DNA of 16,395 nucleotides from Ga0074130 sp964499485 (GCA_964499485.1 CAZCLF010000034.1:1-16395), one strand, 5' to 3'. Positions 8,110 to 14,383 are shown, counted from the first letter of the stretch. Notes: a model not told the origin generated them from the letters alone. Program-made: numbers and translations.

Positions 8110-8661
8110 TTATTTCTTGTTGGTATCGTTGGAGGCGCTGCCACCGGGGAAAGGAAAGCCGCCGAACATGGTGCGCGTCTGTTCCTGCATCTGCTGGAAC
8201 ATCTTCTGGCTTTGCTCTACATACGCACCCATCATGTTTTGCATGGCCGGCCCTTGGAAGCTGAGGAACTGCGCCCACAGGTCCTGGCTGCGATCAGGTG
8301 CTGCATCACCGTACAGTGCCTTGGCATGCTCGGCAAAGCGCGCATGCATGTCGGAGAAGGCCTTGATATTGGTATCTAGGTACTTGCCCATCATGCCTTG
8401 GGTGGCATTGCCGTAGAAACGGATCATGGTGGCCAGCACCTCGGTCGAGAACATGGGCGCACCGCCGCTCTCTTCCTCAAGAATGATCTGCAGCAGGATG
8501 CTGCGCGTAAGGTCTTCGTTGGTCTTGGCATCTACGACCGCAAAATCAGCGCCCGACAGGACCAGCGCCTTAACATCAGCCAGCGTGATGTAGGCGCTGG
8601 TCTGCGTGTCGTAGAGGCGACGGTTCGGGTATTTCTTGATCAGGCGGCACGTTTCAGCCAT
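8110..8661 (-). CDS. phaR: Polyhydroxyalkanoate synthesis repressor PhaR
   Basis: PhaR binds both PHA granules and operator DNA. When granules form it is titrated away and phasin and often its own gene are induced. The 183-residue product starts with the N-terminal DNA-binding domain, RLIKKYPNRRLYDTQTSAYITL (about residues 6-27), a very recognisable family block. The PHB accumulation regulatory domain with FYGNATQGMMGKYL follows. The C-terminal part is rich in Met, Gln and Phe. I choose the ATG at 8661 because GGAG stands 6 bases before it; an ATG at 8673 and a TTG at 8676 in frame lack this. The gene is last in the cluster phaC-phaB-phaB-phaR, with its own probable promoter in the 127-base gap, and is followed closely by rimO. 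Confidence 0.95.
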   Translation of the reverse strand: MAETCRLIKKYPNRRLYDTQTSAYITLADVKALVLSGADFAVVDAKTNEDLTRSILLQIILEEESGGAPMFSTEVLATMIRFYGNATQGMMGKYLDTNIKAFSDMHARFAEHAKALYGDAAPDRSQDLWAQFLSFQGPAMQNMMGAYVEQSQKMFQQMQEQTRTMFGGFPFPGGSASNDTNKK

Positions 8662-8691
8662 GGGCAACTCCATCAATCAGTTCGGCTATGC

Positions 8692-8719
8692 CGCAGTGCA
8701 GCAAGGGGGCGCCATTATA
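8692..8719 (-). promoter_or_regulatory. phaR promoter -10 with candidate PhaR operator
   Basis: On the minus strand a consensus TATAAT (8719-8714) lies in the phaB-phaR gap, but no good -35 stands at the right distance. Nine bases downstream is TTGCTGCACTGCG (8704-8692), covering about +3 to +15. The same motif with three transitions lies in the phaC promoter. It resembles the CTGC-N3/4-GCAG target reported for Paracoccus PhaR, with one mismatch. Autorepression of phaR is inferred. Confidence 0.5.
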
Positions 8720-8788
8720 GTCTGGAAGAGCGATTTTCCGCTCATAAATCAACACTTAGCGATTACGTGGAAAGCGCTGGGCACGCCC

Positions 8789-9529
8789 TTATCCCATGTG
8801 CATACCGCCGTTGATATTCAAGGTGGCCCCCGTCATGTAACCGGCGAGCTCAGAGGCTAGATAAGCGCACAACGCACCTATCTCCTCCGGCTTGCCCAAA
8901 CGCTTCATCGGCACGCTATCGATGATGCCTTGCACAATGTCCGGGCGCATGCTCATGACCATGTCGGTACCGATATAACCAGGGGCAATCGCATTCACCG
9001 TCACGCCTTTGGCACACAGCTCTTGTGCCAGTGCCTTGGTGAAGCCCAAACAACCGGCCTTCGCGGCGGAGTAGTTGGTCTGGCCGGCCTGCCCTTTGAC
9101 CCCATTCACCGATGAAATATTGATGATGCGGCCCCAGCCCCGCTCGGCCATACGCGGGGAGACGTGATGGGTGACATTGAACAGGCTGTCGAGGTTGGTG
9201 GAGAGCACCGCATCCCACTGCGTCTTTTCCATCTTGGGGAAATACTTATCGCGGATGATCCCGGCGTTATTCACCAGCACGGCAATCGGCCCGATCTCAC
9301 GTTCGATCTGCTCGACCATGGCTGCACATGCATCGTAATCAGTGACATCCGCCTCGGCAGCGTGCATAGCGCGGCCCTCAGCCTGCCGCGCTTTCAGCCA
9401 GTCTGTCTGACCTGCATCGCCGGGCAGACAATTCGCCACCACAGTGAACCCGTCCACCGCGAGTGCCTTGCAAATGGCGGTGCCTAAGCCCCCCATGCCA
9501 CCGGTTACCAATGCCACGCGCGTTTCCAT
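8789..9529 (-). CDS. phaB: Acetoacetyl-CoA reductase, second copy (PhaB-type SDR)
   Basis: A short-chain dehydrogenase of 246 residues that reduces acetoacetyl-CoA to (R)-3-hydroxybutyryl-CoA, the PHA synthase substrate. The cofactor motif is TGGMGGLG (9-16), followed by NNAG (87-90) and the catalytic residues N112, S140, Y153 and K157, numbered much as in Cupriavidus PhaB. The C-terminus GATLNINGGMHMG is typical of PhaB and unlike FabG. The ATG at 9529 has GGAGAG 5 bases upstream. The frame continues to 9553, but that would overlap the preceding gene. It stands 20 bases after the first phaB and is clearly divergent from it (for example IIRDKYFPKMEKTQW against ITRDVTFRKMTKADW), so the pair is not a recent duplication. 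Different cofactor or substrate preference is possible but not shown. Confidence 0.9.
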   Translation of the reverse strand: METRVALVTGGMGGLGTAICKALAVDGFTVVANCLPGDAGQTDWLKARQAEGRAMHAAEADVTDYDACAAMVEQIEREIGPIAVLVNNAGIIRDKYFPKMEKTQWDAVLSTNLDSLFNVTHHVSPRMAERGWGRIINISSVNGVKGQAGQTNYSAAKAGCLGFTKALAQELCAKGVTVNAIAPGYIGTDMVMSMRPDIVQGIIDSVPMKRLGKPEEIGALCAYLASELAGYMTGATLNINGGMHMG

Positions 9530-9549
9530 TACGGCTCTCCGACTTAAGA

Positions 9550-10311
9550 TCAAAACATGTGTTGCCCGCCGTTAATGGCGATATTTGCACCGGTGACAAA
9601 GGCAGCCTCTTCAGAGGCGAGATACGCCACCAGCCCGGCAACCTCTTCCGGCTTGCCCAGACGTCCCAGTGGAATCTGAGGCAGGATCTTGCTGTCCAGC
9701 ACGTCCTGGGGAATTGCAGAGACCATGCGGGTGCCGACATAACCCGGCGAAATCGTATTCACGGTCACACCTTTCTTGGCGACCTCCAACGCCAGCGCCT
9801 TGGTAAAGCCGTGCATACCAGCCTTGGCTGCCGCATAGTTGGTCTGTCCGAAGGCGCCCTTCTGCGCATTCACTGATGAGATGTTGATGATGCGGCCCCA
9901 GGCACGTTCGGTCATGCCATCCATCACTTGTTTGGTCATGTTGAACACCGAATCCAGATTGGTGTGGATCACCATATCCCAGTCGGCCTTGGTCATTTTG
10001 CGGAAGGTCACGTCGCGCGTAATGCCAGCATTGTTAACCAACACATCGACCACACCGACATCCGCCACCACCTGCGCCACACAAGCCGCGCAGTCGTCGT
10101 AATCGCCCACATCACACGCATACGCACCGAAGCTGAAGCCCTTCTCCTGCATGGCCTCCAGCCAGCCTTCAGCCTTACCATTCTTGGGGCTGTAGGTCGT
10201 CACCACGCGATAGCCCATCTGTGCCAGCTTGCAGCAAATCACCTCACCAATACCGCCCATGCCGCCCGTCACCAAGGCAACGCGCTGTCTGTTGTTACGT
10301 TCCTCTGTCAT
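9550..10311 (-). CDS. phaB: Acetoacetyl-CoA reductase, first copy (PhaB1-like)
   Basis: An SDR reductase of 253 residues making (R)-3-hydroxybutyryl-CoA for PHA synthesis. TGGMGGIG (15-22), NNAGITRDVTFRKMTKADWD (94-113), and the triad S146, Y159, K163 are present. The middle and end (NISSVN, FGQTNYAAAKAG, GANIAINGGQHMF) are very close to Cupriavidus PhaB1, closer than the other copy. The ATG at 10311 is chosen because GGAG lies 6 bases upstream; a TTG at 10323 is in frame but has no such site. It follows phaC by 38 bases without a terminator, so phaC-phaB-phaB should be one transcript. Confidence 0.93.
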   Translation of the reverse strand: MTEERNNRQRVALVTGGMGGIGEVICCKLAQMGYRVVTTYSPKNGKAEGWLEAMQEKGFSFGAYACDVGDYDDCAACVAQVVADVGVVDVLVNNAGITRDVTFRKMTKADWDMVIHTNLDSVFNMTKQVMDGMTERAWGRIINISSVNAQKGAFGQTNYAAAKAGMHGFTKALALEVAKKGVTVNTISPGYVGTRMVSAIPQDVLDSKILPQIPLGRLGKPEEVAGLVAYLASEEAAFVTGANIAINGGQHMF

Positions 10312-10349
10312 CCCGTTCTCCAACTTTCCGACGTGCTCTTTTGATGTGT

Positions 10350-12056
10350 TTATTGTTTCACGTATCGACCTGGCGCCGCCTCAATCTCTTTGTATTTGGC
10401 GTTCCCTAATTTCTTACGTGCTGGCACCTGCTTACCCCCCTGCGCTGCCAGCCATGCAGCCCAGCATGTCCACCAACTGCCAGGCACTTCCTCGGCCTGC
10501 TGCAGCCAAGCGTCGGCATTGAGCGTGCGCTCATCATCGGCCACGCGCCAATGGCTACGGCGCTGCTTTGCGGGTGGGTTGATGACACCTGCCACATGCC
10601 CGGAGGCACCCAGCACAAAAGTGCTGTCGCCACCAATCAGACTGCGTGAAGCGTAAGCACTGTGCCAAGGCACGATGTGATCCTCACGCGAGGCGTAAAT
10701 AAAGGTGGGCATATCTAGGTAGCGCAGATCGATCGGCGTATCCAAAATCGTCAACGCATCGGGCTCACGCAGCCTGTTTTCGAGATACAGATGGCGCAGA
10801 TACCAAGCGGCAAACGGACCCGGCAAATTGGTGCTATCAGCATTCCAGTAGAGCAGATCAAACGCAGGCGGCGTGTGGCCCTTGAGGTAATTACCGACCA
10901 CATAATTCCAGATCAGATCATTGGCACGCAGGCTGGCAAAGGCTGTAGCCAGCTCGGGCCCACGTAGCAGCCCGCCCTTACCGATACTTGCCTCACGCGC
11001 TGCCACGCTGTGTTGATCGATAAAGCAGCCCAGCTCGCCAGCATCAGCAAAATCCAGCGGTGTTGTCAGCAGCGTGAGCGAATGCACCGGGTTCTCACCG
11101 CGTCTGCGCGCAGCCGCCAATGCGGCAGCGAGCAATGTGCCGCCAATACAGAAACCAAGCGCATTGACCTGATCGACCTTGCCAATCTCGGCGGCGATTC
11201 GGCAGGCAATCAACGGTTGCGCCGCGAAATCATCCCAAGTGAGCGCGCTGTTGCTGTCTTGTGGGTTGCGCCAGCTGACCAGGAATACCGTATGCCCCTG
11301 CGCCACAGCATGACGCACAAAGGAATTCTCAGGCTGCAGATCGAGGATGTAATAGCGGTTAATACACGGCGGCACGATCACGAAGGGGCGCTCAGCCACC
11401 TTAGCCGTCAACGGAGCATACTGAATCAGCTGCATCACGTCATTCTCGAAAATCACTGCGCCAGGGCTGATGGCGAGATTACGACCAACCTCAAAGGCAG
11501 ACTCGTCGCTCATCGAGATACGGCCTTTGTGCAAGTCGGCGAGCAGGTTTTGAATGCCTTGTGTGATGCTCTGCCCGCCGGTGTTGAGGGCGTGTTTGAT
11601 GAACTCGGGATTGGTGGCTGCAAAATTTGACGGCGCCAGTGCATCCACATACTGGCGCGTCATAAACTTGAGACGTCGACGCTCTTTCTCGTCCGCGACC
11701 GGCACCAGATCGGCGGCGCGTTGCAGATAGTCCGCATTAATCAGATAAGCCTGACGCAGATAATCATAGACCGGGCTCTCGGCCCACTCCTGTGCAGCAA
11801 AGCGCAAATCGCCGCGCGGCGCTTCCATGACAGGTAGCACCGTGGTGCCCGGCATGTGCTGTAGCTGGCTTTGCCACAGTTGCGCATGACGCGTCATGGC
11901 TTCTTGCTGCAGCTCAGCAAGACGGGCGGCGGCATCCGCATTACGCTCAGGCGCAGTCTTCGCTCCATCCGCTGCCCGGCTAGGCACATCCAACCACTGC
12001 GCCCAGCTTTCAAAAAAGGGCTCGAAAGGATTGTTGCTGCTGTCTTGTGCACTCAT
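10350..12056 (-). CDS. phaC: Class I poly(3-hydroxyalkanoate) synthase PhaC
   Basis: PhaC polymerises (R)-3-hydroxyacyl-CoA into PHA at the granule surface. The 568-residue product has the N-terminal PhaC domain (about 85-250) with FAAQEWAESPVYDYLRQAYLI and PSNFAATNPE. The alpha/beta hydrolase core follows, with the modified lipase box GFCIGG, catalytic C303, then D459 in YASREDHIVPW and H487 in GASGHVAG. Length and the ending PARKKLGNAKYKEIEAAPGRYVK fit class I, which needs no PhaE or PhaR subunit. Class I enzymes prefer short-chain substrates, in line with the adjacent phaB genes. No good Shine-Dalgarno site precedes the ATG. A sigma-70 promoter with a likely operator lies about 45-73 bases upstream. 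No thiolase gene (phaA) lies in the cluster. Confidence 0.97.
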   Translation of the reverse strand: MSAQDSSNNPFEPFFESWAQWLDVPSRAADGAKTAPERNADAAARLAELQQEAMTRHAQLWQSQLQHMPGTTVLPVMEAPRGDLRFAAQEWAESPVYDYLRQAYLINADYLQRAADLVPVADEKERRRLKFMTRQYVDALAPSNFAATNPEFIKHALNTGGQSITQGIQNLLADLHKGRISMSDESAFEVGRNLAISPGAVIFENDVMQLIQYAPLTAKVAERPFVIVPPCINRYYILDLQPENSFVRHAVAQGHTVFLVSWRNPQDSNSALTWDDFAAQPLIACRIAAEIGKVDQVNALGFCIGGTLLAAALAAARRRGENPVHSLTLLTTPLDFADAGELGCFIDQHSVAAREASIGKGGLLRGPELATAFASLRANDLIWNYVVGNYLKGHTPPAFDLLYWNADSTNLPGPFAAWYLRHLYLENRLREPDALTILDTPIDLRYLDMPTFIYASREDHIVPWHSAYASRSLIGGDSTFVLGASGHVAGVINPPAKQRRSHWRVADDERTLNADAWLQQAEEVPGSWWTCWAAWLAAQGGKQVPARKKLGNAKYKEIEAAPGRYVKQ

Positions 12057-12100
12057 GTCGTGGCGGCGATTGATAGGCAGAACTGAGAGCCTGCGCTCCG

Positions 12101-12129
12101 ATTGTGCGGCGCAGCAAAACGGATGTCAA
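12101..12129 (-). promoter_or_regulatory. phaC promoter with embedded candidate PhaR operator
   Basis: On the minus strand TTGACA (12129-12124), a perfect -35, is followed after 17 bases by CACAAT (12106-12101). The start would be near 12094, giving a leader of about 38 bases. Inside spacer and -10 lies TTGCTGCGCCGCA (12117-12105), which matches the motif at phaR in 10 of 13 positions; the other three are transitions. A bound protein would block RNA polymerase. PhaR is the natural candidate. Confidence 0.65.
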
Positions 12130-12159
12130 TTCAAGCGACGCTGGCAGGAGTGTGAAACC

Positions 12160-12165
12160 TATAAT
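12160..12165 (+). promoter_or_regulatory. -10 box of the small membrane protein gene
   Basis: A consensus TATAAT lies exactly 6 bases before the ATG at 12172, so transcription would start at or beside the start codon. The -35 region (GACGCT at 12137-12142, 17 bases away) is weak. The phaC promoter runs the other way from 12129, so the two promoters are back to back, with their -35 boxes about 7 bases apart. Confidence 0.5.
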
Positions 12166-12171
12166 CGCGAC

Positions 12172-12432
12172 ATGTACATCATCGTCATCGGCTGGCTTTA
12201 CATCACGGTGCTCATGGCCGCCACCGAAACTAGCATCACTGCGGGGATTCTGTCCCTCATCTTCTACGGGCTCTTGCCGGTAGGCTTGTTTCTGTGGATA
12301 TTCGGCACGCCTGCTCGCCGGCGAGCACAGATCGCTGCAGCCCGAAGCCGGCTCCCGCAACAATCAGCCGAGGAAGCCGTGGGCGAGGTGGTGCGTGAGG
12401 AAGATGGTGCCAACGCCAAGCAGGATCAGTGA
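12172..12432 (+). CDS. Small membrane protein of unknown function, conserved-looking
   Basis: An 86-residue protein with two hydrophobic segments (about 2-18 and 22-45), the second ending in FYGLLPVGLFLWIFGTPARRRA. A charged cytoplasmic tail follows. The pattern MYIIVIGWLYITVLMAATE resembles short uncharacterised membrane proteins that I recall from Betaproteobacteria; no function is known to me. The frame is open further upstream, but this ATG begins the hydrophobic segment and sits 6 bases after TATAAT. No Shine-Dalgarno site is correctly placed (AGGAG at 12146-12150 is 21 bases away), which suggests a leaderless mRNA. It is divergent from phaC. Its last 69 bases overlap the 3' end of the ZIP transporter gene on the other strand, so the charged tail may be less constrained than the membrane part. 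Confidence 0.75.
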   Translation: MYIIVIGWLYITVLMAATETSITAGILSLIFYGLLPVGLFLWIFGTPARRRAQIAAARSRLPQQSAEEAVGEVVREEDGANAKQDQ

Positions 12433-13230
12433 GATCTGCTGCAACGTAGCGCGCAGCTCAGTGCGCTTGTGCAGGCCAGGAATCAAATCAGCGACCGCGA
12501 CATAGATCATGCTGGCCGCAGCGAGAGCCAGCAGATAAGGCACCGCACCTTGCACTGACGACAAGCCAAAGTAGGCCAGCAACCCACCTGCCAGTGTCGC
12601 AAAGCTAGACAGCAGGTTAAGCATAAAGGCCCGCAGCTTGGTATAGCCGGAGTGGAGCAGGATCAGGAAATCGCCAATCTCCTGCGGAATCTCGTGAGCA
12701 ATCATCGCCAGCGCAGTGACGATGCCCAGCTGAATATCCTGCATAAAGGCGGCAGCGATCAGAATGCCATCGACAAAGTTATGGAAGGTGTCGCCCACGA
12801 TGATGAACATGCCGCTGCGGCCATGATCACTGACTTGAGGCGCCGGCCGAGCATACGCTAGGGGCGCTGGCGTTGCCGGACGATAGGCCCCAGCAGATAG
12901 GGGACTAGGGCTTTCCAGTGCGAGCTTGGGCAACTCATGCCCTTCGCAATGATCGTGATGGCAATGCCGCCACAGCACCAGCTTTTCCAACACGAAGAAC
13001 AACAGGATGCCGCCGAGTACCACTGCACAAGCCTGTTTGGCATCGCCGCTTGCCTCCACCGCATGCGGCAATACCTCCAGGAAGGCCGCGCCCAGCAAGG
13101 CACCGATGGCGTAACTCACCAGCATGGGTACCCAATTGGCACGCGCTGATAGCGCAAAGCCAGAGGCTGCCAGCACGCTAATCGCACCGCCAGCAAAAGA
13201 CATCAGGACAATCCACGCCAATACAGACAT
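12364..13230 (-). CDS. ZIP-family divalent metal transporter
   Basis: A 288-residue inner-membrane metal importer of the ZIP family, probably for zinc and perhaps iron or manganese. Hydrophobic segments occur near residues 1-25, 34-56, 68-86, 141-160, 167-190, 200-220, 228-250 and 265-282. TM4 carries HNFVDG (H150, N151, D154) and TM5 carries HEIPQE (H179, E180, E184), the metal-binding motifs of the family. The loop between TM3 and TM4 has the histidine/cysteine-rich stretch HCHHDHCEGH (89-98), typical of ZIP metal-sensing loops. I use the ATG at 13230; a TTG two codons earlier is possible. No good Shine-Dalgarno site is seen. An intrinsic terminator ends only about 20 bases before the start, so expression may depend on read-through. 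Confidence 0.93.
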   Translation of the reverse strand: MSVLAWIVLMSFAGGAISVLAASGFALSARANWVPMLVSYAIGALLGAAFLEVLPHAVEASGDAKQACAVVLGGILLFFVLEKLVLWRHCHHDHCEGHELPKLALESPSPLSAGAYRPATPAPLAYARPAPQVSDHGRSGMFIIVGDTFHNFVDGILIAAAFMQDIQLGIVTALAMIAHEIPQEIGDFLILLHSGYTKLRAFMLNLLSSFATLAGGLLAYFGLSSVQGAVPYLLALAAASMIYVAVADLIPGLHKRTELRATLQQISLILLGVGTIFLTHHLAHGFLG

Positions 13231-13250
13231 AGTCAAATCACAGTGAGGGC

Positions 13251-13284
13251 AAAAAAAAGCCCCGTCGATCTACTCGAAGGGGCT
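13251..13284 (-). terminator. Intrinsic terminator between the 82-residue ORF and the ZIP gene
   Basis: On the minus strand AGCCCC pairs with GGGGCT (13284-13279 with 13263-13258). An inner TCGA/TCGA pair extends the helix across one mismatch, and eight T residues follow. It is a strong terminator for the S4/82-residue ORF transcript. The T-run ends about 20 bases before the ZIP start codon, so it is also effectively the ZIP leader. Confidence 0.85.
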
Positions 13285-13331
13285 CGATTATCCCTGAATC
13301 CGCCATGAAACGGATACAGGCCAAGGAAGAC

Positions 13332-13580
13332 TCAATGCAGAACGTTCCCGCCCGGTGCCATTTTGACCGTGCGCTGCTTCCAAAAGCCAGCCAGTTGCGA
13401 AGCGCATTGGCGCAACTCATCTGAGAAACGCTCATCCTCCGCCACTGCGCGAAGCTGATTCACCGCAGCATCCGCCAAAGTGGGTGATTGGCAGCAAGAG
13501 TAACGACTAATCAGGGTCAATGCCGCCACCAGCGCAAGCTCCGGCTGGTCCGGGTAGTCAGGTAAAGCTTCATGGGCCAT
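13332..13580 (-). CDS. Hypothetical 82-residue protein downstream of the S4 paralogue
   Basis: I do not recognise this protein. It is small, mildly acidic in the first half and probably helical (PELALVAALTLISRY, ADAAVNQLRAVAEDERF, LRQCASQLAGFWKQR), with a CC pair at 29-30 and C59. There is no signal peptide or clear membrane segment. The frame continues upstream into the S4 gene, but the ATG at 13580 is preceded by AAGGAG at 8 bases, a good ribosome binding site. It begins 31 bases after the S4 stop, with no terminator between, and ends before a strong terminator. It is therefore probably co-transcribed with S4 and may share its control. The good ribosome binding site and operon position argue that it is real. 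Confidence 0.65.
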   Translation of the reverse strand: MAHEALPDYPDQPELALVAALTLISRYSCCQSPTLADAAVNQLRAVAEDERFSDELRQCASQLAGFWKQRTVKMAPGGNVLH

Positions 13581-13611
13581 CAGTCGCACTCCTTGAACGG
13601 TAAGAGAACTA

Positions 13612-14220
13612 TTAAAGACGTACTGCGTAGTATTCGACGACGTGCTGAATATCGATCGGGAATGGCACTTCGCTGGCATCTGGTACGCGGATGACGGTGG
13701 CGACATTCGTTGTTGCATCGCGCTTCACCCACTCCGCCGCTTCCAGCACGGGAGTCGCAATCGTTTCGACCACACAAGGAATCTTCATTCCCTTGTTCGT
13801 TAATTGCAGGGTGTCGCCCGGCTTCACGCGGATCGATGGGATGTTCACGGACTTGCCGTTCAGCAGCACATGACGATGGCTTACCAGCTGACGCGCCGCC
13901 ACGATGGTGGGCGCAAAGCCGGCACGAAACACGGCGTTATCGATACGACGCTCCAGAAACTCCAGCAGCTTCTTGCCGGCCTGTTCACGACTGGCCTTGG
14001 CCTCTGCCATCAAGCGACGAATCTGAGTTTCGGTCACGCCATAGTTGAAGCGCAGCTTCTGCTTCTCCATAAGCTTGATGCCGTAGTCCGACTTCTTACG
14101 CTGTCGCTGTCCATGCTGGCCAGGTGGATACTCACGCGACGTGGTTTTGGCGGTCAGGCCAGGCAAGGCAGTGCCCAAGGCACGGATTTTCTTGAGACGC
14201 GGGCCGGTATAGCGGGACAT
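13612..14220 (-). CDS. rpsD: 30S ribosomal protein S4, stand-alone cysteine-free paralogue
   Basis: S4 binds 16S rRNA early in 30S assembly. The 202-residue product has the S4 N-terminal domain, with PPGQHGQRQRKKSDYGIKLMEKQKLRFNYGVTE (about 32-64), and the S4 RNA-binding domain, with RRIDNAVFRAGFAPTIVAARQLVSHRHVLLNGK (about 91-123). It ends VVEYYAVRL. The N-terminus MSRYTGPRLKKIRALG-LPGLT resembles chloroplast and cyanobacterial S4 more than the usual proteobacterial form (ARY-GPK-KLSRREGTDL) and contains no cysteine. The usual rpsD lies in the alpha operon with rpoA and rplQ; none of those genes is here. It is probably a second copy used under special conditions. AGGAG lies 8 bases before the ATG. 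The leader holds a strong terminator and a Fur/Zur-like palindrome. Confidence 0.9.
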   Translation of the reverse strand: MSRYTGPRLKKIRALGTALPGLTAKTTSREYPPGQHGQRQRKKSDYGIKLMEKQKLRFNYGVTETQIRRLMAEAKASREQAGKKLLEFLERRIDNAVFRAGFAPTIVAARQLVSHRHVLLNGKSVNIPSIRVKPGDTLQLTNKGMKIPCVVETIATPVLEAAEWVKRDATTNVATVIRVPDASEVPFPIDIQHVVEYYAVRL

Positions 14221-14288
14221 CGATCATGCTCCTATGTATTCAGTGTTCGGTCTGCCTCGTCACCACGACAGGCACCGGGGTGTTCATC

Positions 14289-14328
14289 AGAAAGAAACCC
14301 GGCGCCTGGTGAGGACAGGCGCCGGGTT
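14289..14328 (-). terminator. Strong intrinsic terminator in the leader of the S4 gene
   Basis: A perfect 13-base-pair, GC-rich stem (14328-14316 with 14308-14296) with a 7-base loop is followed in minus-strand transcription by TTTCTTTCT. No recognisable gene lies upstream of it on this strand as far as 14530. It therefore stands between the likely S4 promoter and the S4 start, about 70 bases before the ATG. It could be an attenuator or the end of a separate small RNA. Confidence 0.82.
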
Positions 14329-14333
14329 GAAAT

Positions 14334-14378
14334 TCGCATTGCTGCGAGAACTACCCCTAACGCAACTGGTATTGCGTT
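14334..14378 (-). other. Two leader hairpins before the terminator (candidate attenuator leader or sRNA)
   Basis: In minus-strand RNA the first hairpin is AACGCAA/TTGCGTT (14378-14372 with 14365-14359, 6-base loop). The second is TCGCA-GCAA-TGCGA (14347-14334), a short stem with a GNRA-type tetraloop. The terminator hairpin follows immediately. If transcription begins near 14377, as the -10 candidate predicts, the RNA would be about 88 bases, three consecutive hairpins, and end at the terminator. There is no sizeable reading frame in it. Confidence 0.45.
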
Positions 14379-14383
14379 GTGTA

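Noticed and set aside
8099..8278. N-terminal extension of RimO to 8278
   Set aside because: The extra 60 residues overlap phaR and are not RimO-like; the family begins at the MNKK start at 8098.
8728..8743. Hairpin GAGCG-N6-CGCTC after the second phaB
   Set aside because: Only five base pairs and two T residues follow; it is too weak to call a terminator of the phaC operon.
9541..9553. Start of the second phaB at 9553
   Set aside because: It would overlap the end of the first phaB, and the ATG at 9529 has GGAGAG at ideal distance and begins the conserved SDR strand.
13581..13718. Upstream extension of the 82-residue ORF into the S4 gene
   Set aside because: It overlaps S4 in another frame, and the ATG at 13580 has a good AAGGAG site.
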